A DNA stretch of 64,000 nucleotides, from the NCBI RefSeq assembly GCF_029457495.1, contig NZ_CP120361.1, positions 4,974,001 to 5,038,000 on the forward strand. The letters run 5' to 3'. Of the stretch, positions 17,399-26,824 are shown piece after piece (the first letter of the stretch is position 1; each line of letters opens with the position of its first letter). The translations under genes and the position numbers were made by a program. The notes beneath the pieces were generated by a model, which was given only the letters and a program-made list of their open reading frames with translations, made no database searches and was not told the DNA's origin. The stretch is from Chelativorans sp. AA-79 (lineage in GTDB: Bacteria; Pseudomonadota; Alphaproteobacteria; Rhizobiales; Rhizobiaceae).

Positions 17399-17512
17399 AT
17401 GTCGCGAACAGAGCGGTCGTTCGCCGACCGCGAGGCCCGGCGGCCCGTGCCTATTCCCGATGCAATCCGCGCCGGATTCGAAGCCATCAAGCATGTGGGT
17501 GTTGCGGCATGA
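17399..17512 (+). CDS. 37-residue leader ORF overlapping the enolase gene
   Basis: ATG at 17399 is preceded by GTGGGAGGAC, a strong ribosome site at good spacing, while the following enolase gene has a poor one. The product begins MSRTERSFADREARRPVP and ends IKHVGVAA. Its TGA overlaps the enolase ATG as ATGA, so ribosomes finishing the small ORF would restart on the enolase. No known domain was recognised. It may be a true small protein, a leader that sets enolase translation, or the shortened remains of a larger gene. Confidence 0.55.
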   Translation: MSRTERSFADREARRPVPIPDAIRAGFEAIKHVGVAA

Positions 17513-18627
17513 GCGGCCTGGTGATCAAGACAGTCGAAACACTGAGGGTGAAATGGCGCCCGGAGGACCCGCCGGGCCTCCGCAGCGCCTTTGTCCGCGT
17601 CATCACAGAGGACGGTCTGACGGGCTACGGTGAAGCCTCCCCCATGCTGGGCGGCGAACATTCCCTAGGCATCGTCGATCGCGATCTCGCGCCGGAGCTT
17701 ATTGGGGAGGACTTCCACGACAATGCCGTCCTCTACGACCGACTCCTGCACAAATGCGTCAAGCTCGGCCCTGAAGGTGCCGTTACCGGGGCCCTGGCCG
17801 CGATCGACATCGCCTTGTGGGATCTCAAGGGCAAGGCGCTCGGGCTCCCCGTCTACAAGCTTCTCGGCGGAGCCTGGCGCACCAGGATACCTTTCTACTC
17901 CTCAATCGGCGGCAACGCCCGGCGCACGGTCGATGAAACGCTTCGGGTGGTGGAAGCGCGGCTTAGGGCCGAGAACCCGGCGGCGATCAAGATCCGGTGG
18001 GACGGCGACCGCACGACGCAGGACGCCGACGTAGCCGGAGACATCGCCAAGGCGAAGGCGGTCCGCAAGCTGGTCGGCGGGGACTTTCCCTTGGCATTCG
18101 ATGCCAACAATCTCTACAGCGTGGGCAGTGCGGTCCGGGTGGGACGTGCGCTGGAAGACCTCGGCTATATCTGGTTCGAGGAGCCAGTCCAGCACTATGA
18201 TATCCAAGGTATGGGCGAGGTCGCTCGAAAGCTCGACATCACCGTCTCGGCCGGCGAGCAGTCCTACACCACCCAGGCGGTGCTCGATCTGATCCGTGCC
18301 GGCGTACGCATGGTTCAGCCGGATATCGTCAAGATGGGGGGCATCACCGGGCTGATGAAGTGCGCCGCCCTGTGTCAGGCGCATGGAGTCGAACTGGTGC
18401 CGCATCAGACGCAGCCCACTCTCGGCCACATGGCCAATCTACATGTGCTTGCTACAATCATGCACATGACCAAGCCTGCCGAATATGCCGACCCGTCGGG
18501 CCGCATGGACGGCGGTTTCGTTGAGCCGCTGCGGCCCGAGGACGGGCACTTCACGCTTCGCGAGGCAGCGGGCCTCGGACTTGAAGTGAATGCCGCCGAA
18601 CTGGAGGGGCGGCTCGCTAGACCCTAA
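17509..18627 (+). CDS. Mandelate racemase/muconate lactonizing enzyme (enolase superfamily) protein
   Basis: The protein has 372 residues. Mandelate-racemase subgroup residues are visible: K161-I-R163 at the end of the second strand (R in place of the usual second Lys), metal ligands D198 (FDANN), E224 (FEEP) and E250 (SAGEQ), and the D272-H299 dyad (QPDIVKMGG, VPHQTQ). The N-terminal capping domain carries DIALWDLKGKALGLPVYKLLGG. Most relatives with the Asp-His dyad dehydrate or epimerise sugar acids, in line with LacI-type control. Start chosen at the ATG overlapping the leader ORF stop; longer starts lack homology. It is followed by the dpp genes in one operon. The exact reaction cannot be named. 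Confidence 0.85.
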   Translation: MSGLVIKTVETLRVKWRPEDPPGLRSAFVRVITEDGLTGYGEASPMLGGEHSLGIVDRDLAPELIGEDFHDNAVLYDRLLHKCVKLGPEGAVTGALAAIDIALWDLKGKALGLPVYKLLGGAWRTRIPFYSSIGGNARRTVDETLRVVEARLRAENPAAIKIRWDGDRTTQDADVAGDIAKAKAVRKLVGGDFPLAFDANNLYSVGSAVRVGRALEDLGYIWFEEPVQHYDIQGMGEVARKLDITVSAGEQSYTTQAVLDLIRAGVRMVQPDIVKMGGITGLMKCAALCQAHGVELVPHQTQPTLGHMANLHVLATIMHMTKPAEYADPSGRMDGGFVEPLRPEDGHFTLREAAGLGLEVNAAELEGRLARP

Positions 18628-18651
18628 AACCGCAACTCGGGAGGAGAACCG

Positions 18652-20244
18652 ATGGGAATATCAAGACGAGCACTCTTGCAGGCGGGTGCCGCTGGCCTTG
18701 CGGGTTCAATCGCAATGCCCGGGATCTTGCGTGCGCAAAACTCGAACGACGTGATCCGGATCGCCCTTTCCGCCGGCGGGCCACGCAAGGTCGATCCCAA
18801 TCAGACGACGCAAGGTGCGGACAACTGGTCGACCGAGCAGATGTTCGAGCAGCTGGTACGGCCGCCGGACGGCTTGTTTGCGGCCACCGATGACGAGTAT
18901 GTTCCCACGCTCGCCACGAGCTGGGAGACCTCTGACGACGGCAGGACCTGGGTCTTCCAAATCCGTCAGGGAGTGCAGTTCCACAAGGGCTACGGCGAGA
19001 TGACCGCCGAAGACGTGGTGCACAGCTTCAACCGTGCCCGCTTCGACGGCGTGTCCACGGCGGTTTTCACCAACATCGAGGATGTCCAGGCAACCGGGGC
19101 CCATGAGGTCACTTTCAAGCTCAAGGGCCCCGACCCGCTGTTTCTCGGATCGACCGTGTTTCAGAATGCTGCGTCCATCGTTTCGAAGAAGGCGGATGAG
19201 GAGAAAGGCGAAAGTTTCCACACCGATTCGATCGGCACCGGTCCTTATCACCTCGACCGGTTCGACATCGAAAACGGTGTCTATATGAGCCGGCATGAGG
19301 ATTATTGGGGAGAGCCTGCCAAGGTCCCGCGCATCGAGTGCGTCTACATCGCGGACACCACGGCACGCACGCTGGCCCTGATCTCCGGGGAGGTCGACAT
19401 CATCGAGGCGGTGCGTGCGCCGGGCTGGATCGACCAGATCAAGCAGCGCGATTCCTCGCTGCTGGTCGATATGACCAACCCGGGCTCGTTCATGACGATC
19501 CACATCAACCTTACCGCCGAGCCGTTCGACAACCCGCTGGTGCGCAAGGCGATCGCCACCGCGATCGATACGGAAGTCGTCGCCAATGCGCTGGCGCCGA
19601 TGGGCCGGCCGACCTACACGCTTTCCCCGCCGCACTACCCGACCGGATGGGCGCACGAGGATTTGCCCGAAGAGCTGCGTTACGACTACAACCCGGATCG
19701 TGCGCGCGAGCTCCTGGCGGAGGCAGGCCACCCGAACGGCATCCAGTTCGAGGCGAATACGAGCCAGCGCGAGGACTACCGCTCCACGATGCTGATCGTG
19801 CAGGAGTTGATGCGCCCTGCCGGCATCGACATGCAACTCAATATCATGGACCACTCGGCGTATCACGGCTCCAACCGGCAGGATCAGAACACGCTTGCCC
19901 TGCATTCGGCGAGCTATCCGCCCGTACCGCTGGACTACATGATGCGGTATCTATCGAGTGGGGCGGAGGTGAAAGCCGACGGGACGGGCGGCGGCAACTA
20001 CTCCCATTACGGAGTGGCAATGCCCGGCGTGGACGACATGCTGGAAGGCATGCAGCTTGCCAAGAGCTTCGACGAGTATGTCGAGATAGGCCGGAAGATC
20101 GAACTCAAGCTCCAGGACGATCTTCCCGTGCTCGGAGTGAACACGTTGGGCTATACGACGGTGCGCAGCCCCAGGGTCGATCTCGGCTACGAGGTCAATG
20201 GCGGCTATGCCCGCTGGCGCTTTCACAAGGCCACCAAGTCCTAG
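18652..20244 (+). CDS. Dpp-type ABC transporter substrate-binding protein
   Basis: The protein has 530 residues with GGGAGGAG before the ATG. The N-terminus GISRRALLQAGAAGLAGSIA with a SRR-A-L-L motif and cleavage near LRAQ looks like a Tat-type signal. SBP_bac_5 features: TLATSWETSDDGRTWVFQIR, GYGEMTAEDVVHSFNRARF, SIGTGPYHLDRFDIENG, NPLVRKAIATAIDTEVVA. It belongs to the peptide/nickel/opine binding group, members of which in Rhizobiales also bind opines and oligosaccharides. First transporter gene after the enolase; the linkage suggests it brings in the substrate of the CoA-transferase/enolase pathway. Confidence 0.88.
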   Translation: MGISRRALLQAGAAGLAGSIAMPGILRAQNSNDVIRIALSAGGPRKVDPNQTTQGADNWSTEQMFEQLVRPPDGLFAATDDEYVPTLATSWETSDDGRTWVFQIRQGVQFHKGYGEMTAEDVVHSFNRARFDGVSTAVFTNIEDVQATGAHEVTFKLKGPDPLFLGSTVFQNAASIVSKKADEEKGESFHTDSIGTGPYHLDRFDIENGVYMSRHEDYWGEPAKVPRIECVYIADTTARTLALISGEVDIIEAVRAPGWIDQIKQRDSSLLVDMTNPGSFMTIHINLTAEPFDNPLVRKAIATAIDTEVVANALAPMGRPTYTLSPPHYPTGWAHEDLPEELRYDYNPDRARELLAEAGHPNGIQFEANTSQREDYRSTMLIVQELMRPAGIDMQLNIMDHSAYHGSNRQDQNTLALHSASYPPVPLDYMMRYLSSGAEVKADGTGGGNYSHYGVAMPGVDDMLEGMQLAKSFDEYVEIGRKIELKLQDDLPVLGVNTLGYTTVRSPRVDLGYEVNGGYARWRFHKATKS

Positions 20245-20256
20245 GCAGACTGTCGC

Positions 20257-21192
20257 ATGGCGAGATATATTTCCTTAAGGATTCTGGACTCCATACCGAC
20301 CATCTTCCTGGTCCTGTCGCTGGTATTTCTCGCCATGCGCATCCTGCCGGGCGATCCGGCCATCGCAGTGCTGGGCGAGAACGCCCGGCCCGACACCATC
20401 GCCCGCTTCCGCGAGCGCTTCGGTCTGAACGATCCGCTCTGGCTGCAATATGTCAAATTCCTGGGCGACATGGTCACGCTGGATTTCGGCAGTTCCCTGG
20501 TCAAGGACGTGCCGGTTCTCACGCTGATCAAGAACAACCTGCCCTATACGATCGAACTGACGATCGCTGCGATGCTGATCGGCATCACCGGCGGAATTCC
20601 GCTGGGCGTGTGGGCGGCGATCAACCGCAACAAGGCGCCTGATGCCGGTTTCCGGGTCTTTTCGCTCGTCGGCTACGCCGTTCCGGATTTCTACCTCGGA
20701 GCGGTGCTGCTCATCGTCTTCGCCCTCAACCTCGGCTGGTTCCCGATCAACGGGGCGGGGGACGGAATCCTGGATCGTATCCATCACATCATCCTGCCGG
20801 CCGTAACCTTGGCGATGCTGAAGATCGCCTTTCTGGGGCGACTCTCACGAACCTCGCTGCTCGAGGTTCTCGGCAAGGACTATGTGCGCACGGCGCGGGC
20901 GAAGGGCGCGCGGGAACCGCGCGTGATCTACAGGCACGGCCTGCGAAATGCACTATTGCCTCTGTCCACCGGTCTGGGACTGTCCGTGCTCACCACCTTG
21001 TCGGGATCGGTTGCGGTTGAGCTGGTCTTCAACCGCCCCGGCATCGGGCGACTCCTGATCGATGCCATTTCCGAGCGCGACTATCCGGTGATCCAGGCAG
21101 GGGTTGTGATCTTCGCCTCTATCGTGGTGATCATCAATCTGCTGATGGAACTGGTCTATGTCGTCGTCGATCCACGAATCCGGGTGAAGTGA
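20257..21192 (+). CDS. Dpp-type ABC transporter permease (DppB family)
   Basis: The protein has 311 residues. It begins MARYISLRILDSIPTIFLVL, then AMRILPGDPAIAVLGENA and FGLNDPLWLQYVKFLG, the standard DppB N-terminal region; six membrane helices are visible. The coupling loop is DYVRTARAKGAREPRVIYRH and the C-terminus VFNRPGIGRLLIDAISERDY. The stop TGA overlaps the next ATG (TGATG), showing strict coupling to the second permease. It forms half of the inner-membrane channel. Confidence 0.92.
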   Translation: MARYISLRILDSIPTIFLVLSLVFLAMRILPGDPAIAVLGENARPDTIARFRERFGLNDPLWLQYVKFLGDMVTLDFGSSLVKDVPVLTLIKNNLPYTIELTIAAMLIGITGGIPLGVWAAINRNKAPDAGFRVFSLVGYAVPDFYLGAVLLIVFALNLGWFPINGAGDGILDRIHHIILPAVTLAMLKIAFLGRLSRTSLLEVLGKDYVRTARAKGAREPRVIYRHGLRNALLPLSTGLGLSVLTTLSGSVAVELVFNRPGIGRLLIDAISERDYPVIQAGVVIFASIVVIINLLMELVYVVVDPRIRVK

Positions 21193-22063
21193 TGTCGATT
21201 GCAGATCCAGTAAAGATCCCCGACGAACCGGGGTTTCTCTCCACCTTCCTGCAATCGGTTCTGCTGCAGCCGGCGGGTCTGATCTCGGCGATTGTGGTGC
21301 TGTTCTTCGTGCTGGTGGCGATCTTCGCGCCGTGGCTTGCGCCGCACGATCCGATGGCGCAGAGCTTCCTTGCCATCAACGCCCAGCCTTCGGCGGAACA
21401 TCTTCTGGGTACCGACCAGTTCGGCCGGGACGTGCTGTCGCGCATGATATACGGCTCGCGCAATTCGCTGATCATCGGCTTCCTTTCTCCGGTCTTCGCC
21501 GCACTGATCGGTGCGACACTGGGCGTGACGGCCGGCTATTTCGGAGGCATCCTCGACCGCGTGGTCACGCGCGTGATCGACATGCTGATGGCATTCCCCG
21601 AACTGCTTCTGGCGATACTCATCGCCGCCGCCCTCGGCGGCGGGTTCTGGAACGTCGTCGCTGTGCTGACAGTCGCCTTCACCCCGGGGTTCGCCCGCGT
21701 GGCGCGCGCCTCCACGCTTTCGGTGAAGGAAGAGCCATATGTGGAGGCGGCGATCGCCTCCGGCGTACGCACACCCCTGATCATCGTCAGGCATGTCGTT
21801 CCAAACATTGCCGCACCGATCGTCGTGCTCCTGACGCTCTGGACGGCTTCCGCTATTCGCCTGGAAGCGACGCTCAGCTTCCTGGGCATCGGCACCCAGC
21901 CGCCTGCGCCGAGCTGGGGCAACATCATCCGGGAGGGCCTATCCAACCTGTTCGCGACATCCTGGCCGATCCTGTCGGCGGGCCTCGCCATAACCATTGT
22001 GGTCATGGCGATCAGCGTGATCGGCGATACGATGCGCGACATCCTCGACCCAGAGATCAACTG

Positions 22064-22064
<1 letters not shown>
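21192..22064 (+). CDS. Dpp-type ABC transporter permease (DppC family)
   Basis: The protein has 290 residues from the ATG overlapping the previous stop; a GTG three bases earlier is possible. First helix AGLISAIVVLFFVLVAIFA, then APWLAPHDPM, HLLGTDQFGRDVLSRMIYGS (family signature), coupling loop EAAIASGVRTPLIIVRHVVPN and end ISVIGDTMRDILDPEI. Normal DppC length without the insert seen in the window's OppC. Its TGA overlaps the next ATG (TGATG). It pairs with the preceding permease. Confidence 0.92.
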
Positions 22065-23064
<1,000 letters not shown>

Positions 23065-23068
<4 letters not shown>

Positions 23069-24087
23069 AGACGCCCATCATTCGCGCGGACAATCTGGGC
23101 AAGCTCTTCGCCGACCGTGGAGGGCTTTTGTTCGGAAAGCCCGAAGGCGGGGTCAAGGCGGTGGACGGCGTCAGCCTAGAGATCGCCCGTGGCGAAACGC
23201 TTGCGGTTGTGGGCGAATCGGGTTGCGGTAAATCCACCCTGGGCCGGCTCCTCCTCCGCCTTATCGAGCCGTCGGAGGGGCAGGTCTTTCTCGAGGGCAC
23301 CGAGATCACCGGGCTTTCGGTGGCCGAGATGCGGCAGTTTCGCCGCAAGGCGCAGATCGTGTTCCAGGACCCTTATGGTTCGCTTAGCCCGCGTAGGAGC
23401 GTCGCGCAGATCATCGCCGAACCCTTGGAGGTCTTCGGTCTCGTCAGGAGCCGCAGAGAGAGGCGGGAGAAGGTCGCCGATCTTCTCACGCAGGTAGGAT
23501 TGCCCACCGGCGTGATGGACCGGCATCCGCGCCAGTTTTCCGGCGGGCAGCGCCAGCGCATATGCATCGCGCGCGCCATCTCGGTCGACCCGAGCTTCAT
23601 CGTAGCCGACGAGCCCGTGTCGGCGCTGGACGTGTCGATCCAGGCGCAGGTCATCAACCTGATGCAGGATCTCCAGAAGGAGAAGCAGTTTTCCTTCATG
23701 TTCATCGCCCACGACCTTGCCGTCGTGCGGCACATTGCACACCGCGTTGCCGTCATGTATCTTGGGCGCATCGTCGAGCTCGGAAGCAAGAAGCAGATCT
23801 ACGAGGCGCCGCAGCATCCCTATACGCAGGCGCTGCTTTCGGCGGCGCCCGAGGCGACGCTGAACAAGCCGCGCCGGCGTATTGTATTGCAAGGCGACGT
23901 TCCCAGCCCGCGCAAGGTGCCACCAGGCTGCAGCTTCCATACCCGCTGTCCCATCGCCCAGGACATCTGCCGGCGCGAGCGGCCACCGCTCCGGGATGTG
24001 GCGGGAGGGCAGGCCGCCGCCTGCCATTTTGCAACGCCCAATCCGATTCCGGTCGAAACCCTGCCGGAAAGAACGGCGGCACAATAG
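23065..24087 (+). CDS. Dpp-type ABC transporter ATP-binding protein (DppF family)
   Basis: The protein has 340 residues, ATG overlapping the dppD-type stop. Walker A GESGCGKSTLGRLLLRL, Q-loop [14 protein letters not shown], signature [14 protein letters not shown], Walker B FIVADEPVSALDVS, switch MFIAHDLAVVRH, and the C-terminal HPYTQALLSAAP with cysteine tail PGCSFHTRCPIAQDICRRE. Last gene of the enolase/dpp operon; the following DNA is a relic region without a clear terminator. Confidence 0.93.
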
Positions 24088-24305
24088 CCGCCAGGAGCGT
24101 GCCCGATCACCTACAAAGTGGGGAAAAGACGCGGGACGCTACGAAACAAGCGAGACGTTCCGGTTTCCCACCAAAACGTAAGCCTTCGATCTGGCCCTGT
24201 TCCATGCCGCCCTCCGCATATTTCGTTAGCCACGGTTTCCCGGCTCGAACGCGGCGCCGATGTCTTTGGACCCCTTACCCCCGGCGTGGATAAAATGGAT
24301 TTCCT

Positions 24306-24530
24306 AACCACCGACGGTCGCGGTGACCTGTGGAAGCCGGTTCAGCCGGCGTTCCTGTGCGCGCCAGTCGAACCCGTCGCGCCAGTAATCGAGCAGGCGG
24401 TGCATGAACGGCAAGCTGATCCCGTCCTCGGCATCGCTTCGGAAAATGGCGCCGGGAGCCTGGCACCGCGCAGTCGCCGCTGCAGATCATTGATTTGATC
24501 GTTTGAGATATGGATTCTAAATGGGCGCAT
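24306..24530 (-). pseudogene. Epoxide hydrolase N-terminal domain (EHN) fragment
   Basis: From the ATG at 24530 the reading is MRPFRIHISNDQINDLQRRL then RGARLPAPFSE, the start of an EHN (pfam06441) domain. A one-base shift near 24430 is needed to continue as DGISLPFMHRLLDYWRDGF and DWRAQERRLNRLPQVTATV, after which a stop ends the reading where a complete enzyme would have a further 300 residues (alpha/beta hydrolase domain). Only the N-terminal cap remains. It is a degraded remnant, next to an IS3 relic. Confidence 0.75.
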
Positions 24531-24560
24531 GCAGCCTGGTCCTCTGATCGATAGGCATGG

Positions 24561-24805
24561 CGGCCGATCGGTCCTCGCGCGGCTTTCACCCTTCGCTTCA
24601 GCGCCTTGTTCCTGGCTGAAGGCCATCTCCTTGTACAGGCAGCAGATCCGTTTGGCATTCACGTTCCAGCCCGCAACAATACATGCACGTGCCGATAGCC
24701 GTAGCGCACGCGCGTCTCGGCGGCCTACTCAATCTTGTCGAAGCTCCGATCGGCGAGGATATTCTTCAGCCGGTTGTCCTCGTCCTGAGAAGCGATCTGC
24801 GCCTC
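24561..24805 (-). mobile_element. IS3-family transposase remnant
   Basis: On the minus strand, pieces of both IS3 ORFs are visible in shifting frames: the end of OrfA (DEDNRLKNILADRSFDKIE) joined directly to an OrfB middle segment (ETRVRYGYRHVHVLLR, then NAKRICCLYKEMAFS, then RNKALKRRVKAARGP). The start of OrfB and its entire DDE part are missing. No inverted repeats were found. It is a deletion-damaged fragment of an IS3 (IS407/IS1222-like) element. Confidence 0.7.
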
Positions 24806-24865
24806 CGTTGGCCGGCAGGCGCACAGCCCGCCGGCGATGGCGATTTTCGTCGGCCTGCATGGCGG

Positions 24866-25282
24866 CTATTCGTCCATGCCGGATGCCGCTTCCATGTCCA
24901 TCCACATGGGCTCGAAGACATGACCGTCGGGATCCTCGAAGGTGCGGACATACATGAAGCCCATGTCCTGCCTGTCGCGGATGTCAACCTTGCCGCCGGC
25001 GGCCGCCGCGGCCTCGGTGATGGCGTCCACCTCTTCACGGCTGTCGCGCGAGAGGGCGAACAGCATGCCGGTCGCCTCCCGCGGGTTCGCGATTGGCTTC
25101 GCCGTGAAGGTCTTGAAGTAGTCGTGCGTCAGCAGCTGGAAGGTGATCGTGTCGGACCAGACCATCGAGGCTGCGTTCTCGTCGCTGAACTGCTCGTTCT
25201 TCCTGCACCCGATCGCCTCGTAGAAGCGGATCGAAGCGGCGAGATCCTTCACCGGCAGGTTCACGAAAATCATCTTGGGCAT
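24866..25282 (-). CDS. VOC-family (glyoxalase/bleomycin resistance-like) protein
   Basis: The protein has 138 residues; start at the ATG at 25282, preceded by AAAGGAG. It begins MPKMIFVNLPVKDLAASIRF with YEAIGCRKNEQFSDENAA, typical of the VOC fold with paired beta-alpha-beta-beta-beta units, and ends with FEDPDGHVFEPMWMD, where the last metal-ligand glutamate is kept. Small VOC proteins of this type are often called glyoxalase-like or YycE/PhnB-like and have varied roles; the substrate is unknown. It is divergent from the LysR-type gene, with a near-perfect palindrome between them, so that regulator probably controls it. Confidence 0.85.
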   Translation of the reverse strand: MPKMIFVNLPVKDLAASIRFYEAIGCRKNEQFSDENAASMVWSDTITFQLLTHDYFKTFTAKPIANPREATGMLFALSRDSREEVDAITEAAAAAGGKVDIRDRQDMGFMYVRTFEDPDGHVFEPMWMDMEAASGMDE

Positions 25283-25321
25283 TGTCGGTCTCCTTTGAGT
25301 TTGGCCCCTCTCGCATAGCAT

Positions 25322-25337
25322 TTCTCAATATTGCGAA
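25322..25337. promoter_or_regulatory. Candidate LysR operator between VOC and LysR genes
   Basis: TTCTCAATATTGCGAA is self-complementary at 14 of 16 positions and fits the T-N11-A core of LysR-type sites. It lies 40 bases before the VOC start and 49 before the LysR start. TATATACT at about 25353-25360 could be the -10 element of the rightward gene. Confidence 0.5.
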
Positions 25338-25385
25338 TAATCCCTCCAATACGCTATATACTCTCCAGGAAATTGGGATAATGGA

Positions 25386-26279
25386 ATGGCCCGGCTTGAA
25401 GATCTGGAGACGTTCATCGCGATCGTCGAAAGCGGCAGCCTGACGGCCGCCGCGAAGCGGCTGCGGCGTCCGCTCCAGTCGGTGAGCCGGTCGCTCTCCG
25501 TGTTGGAGCGGGATCTCGGCGTCGAACTCGCGCGCCGGACGACGCGCCGGATGAGCCCGACAGAAGCCGGGCTTACCTTCTACAACCGTGTGAAACCCGC
25601 GGTGGCGGAAATAGAAGAGGCGCGGCATCAGGCGGGCAATCGCCGCATCGAAGCCACGGGCCTTTTGCGCATCGGCGCCCCGGTGTTCTTCGCTCCCGCC
25701 TATATCGTGCCCGCCGCCGTCGAATACATGGCGCGTCACCCTCGGGTCGAATTGGACCTGAAACTGTCCGACAAGTTTGTCGATATTGTCGAAGAGCAGC
25801 TCGATCTGGCGATCAGAATAGGGGATCTCCCTGACGCCGAGTTGAAGGCGAGGCGGTTCGGCGCGCTGCGCCGCGTTTTCTTCGGTGCGCCAGCCTATTT
25901 CGAGGCGCATGGCCGGCCGGATCACCCCGCCGCGCTCATCGAGCATCAATGCGTCGTGCGGTCCGTATCGCCCAGCGATTCCCGATGGCCGTACAAGGAT
26001 GGAGATACAATCAAATCCGTCCGGGTGTCGGGCCGCTTCCGGGCGGATCACGGCGCGTCCATGTATGCAGCGGTGGCTGCCGGCCTGGGGATCGGCTTCA
26101 CGCCGTTGTGGCAGATACGTCAGCTCGTCGACGAAGGGCGGGTAGAACTCATTCTCGTTGACAATGAGCCCCCTCCTGTTCCGATCCACGTCGTCTGGCA
26201 AGGCGGCAAGCTGATGCCGGCGAAAACGAGGCTCTTCATCGATGTCCTCGCCCGTCGTTTGAAGAACGCGCGGCTCTAA
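25386..26279 (+). CDS. LysR-family transcriptional regulator
   Basis: The protein has 297 residues. The N-terminal winged HTH is LEDLETFIAIVESGSLTAAA with KRLRRPLQSVSRSLSVLERD, then the linker helix; the effector domain begins GLLRIGAPVFFAPAYIVPAA and includes DLAIRIGDLPDAELKARRFG and AAGLGIGFTPLWQI. This is the group that controls divergent small enzyme genes. Its partner here is the VOC gene on the other strand. Confidence 0.88.
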   Translation: MARLEDLETFIAIVESGSLTAAAKRLRRPLQSVSRSLSVLERDLGVELARRTTRRMSPTEAGLTFYNRVKPAVAEIEEARHQAGNRRIEATGLLRIGAPVFFAPAYIVPAAVEYMARHPRVELDLKLSDKFVDIVEEQLDLAIRIGDLPDAELKARRFGALRRVFFGAPAYFEAHGRPDHPAALIEHQCVVRSVSPSDSRWPYKDGDTIKSVRVSGRFRADHGASMYAAVAAGLGIGFTPLWQIRQLVDEGRVELILVDNEPPPVPIHVVWQGGKLMPAKTRLFIDVLARRLKNARL

Positions 26280-26335
26280 ACGCTCCACGACAGCGGCGCC
26301 AGCGAGGCGTACCCACCACCTTGCCACAGCTCTGC

Positions 26336-26821
26336 TCACTCGGCGGCGAGAGCCATGACGAAACATGTCAGCGCCGCGGCCGACGAGATCGTCCGGACGT
26401 GGTTCCAGAACGTCCAGTCCTGAAGAAAGCGCGCCCAGACATCGGCCGCCTGCGCGGAGACCGTATCGACGCGCGCCAGCGCGTCGTTAAGCGGCACATT
26501 GAAGGCGATCGTGACGACGAACATGCCGAGCACGTACATGACGCCACCGGCGAGCGTCGCGATCGCACCGGGCTCGCCAAGCCGGAACAGGGCGAGAAAG
26601 ACGAGTGCGGCAGCCGCGAGAGTGGTGCCGAAGAAGAACGGCATGAACAGTGAACGATAGATCACCACATTAATAGTGTTCATGACAGCGACACCCGCCA
26701 CCTGGTCGACGCGGCCAAGCGCCGCCATGATGAACGCCGAGAATGCGAAGTAGACACCCGCAAGCAATCCACAACCGACGACGGTAAACCACAGCAGGGC
26801 CGATATGAGGTGCTGGCTCAT
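26336..26821 (-). CDS. DUF1772 (anthrone oxygenase-like) membrane protein
   Basis: The protein has 161 residues and four predicted membrane helices: LLWFTVVGCGLLAGVYFAFS, FMPFFFGTTLAAAALVFLAL, a third around GGVMYVLGMFVVTIAFNV and a C-terminal one. The family motif NVPLNDAL followed by WARFLQDWTFWNHVRT is typical of DUF1772, annotated as anthrone oxygenase family. It lies three bases after the NmrA-like gene, in one operon, and is presumably under the divergent TetR regulator. Its biochemical role in bacteria is not established. Confidence 0.85.
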   Translation of the reverse strand: MSQHLISALLWFTVVGCGLLAGVYFAFSAFIMAALGRVDQVAGVAVMNTINVVIYRSLFMPFFFGTTLAAAALVFLALFRLGEPGAIATLAGGVMYVLGMFVVTIAFNVPLNDALARVDTVSAQAADVWARFLQDWTFWNHVRTISSAAALTCFVMALAAE

Positions 26822-26824
26822 GAC

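Noticed and set aside
17509..18627. Enolase as the missing dgcA (N-acetylglutamate racemase)
   Set aside because: It carries the mandelate-racemase D272-H299 dyad and a Glu third metal ligand, not the dipeptide-epimerase pattern expected of DgcA, and is tied to a different regulon.
24683..25318. 211-codon plus-strand frame over the VOC gene
   Set aside because: The VOC protein on the minus strand has a clear fold and ribosome site; this frame is its shadow joined to relic DNA.
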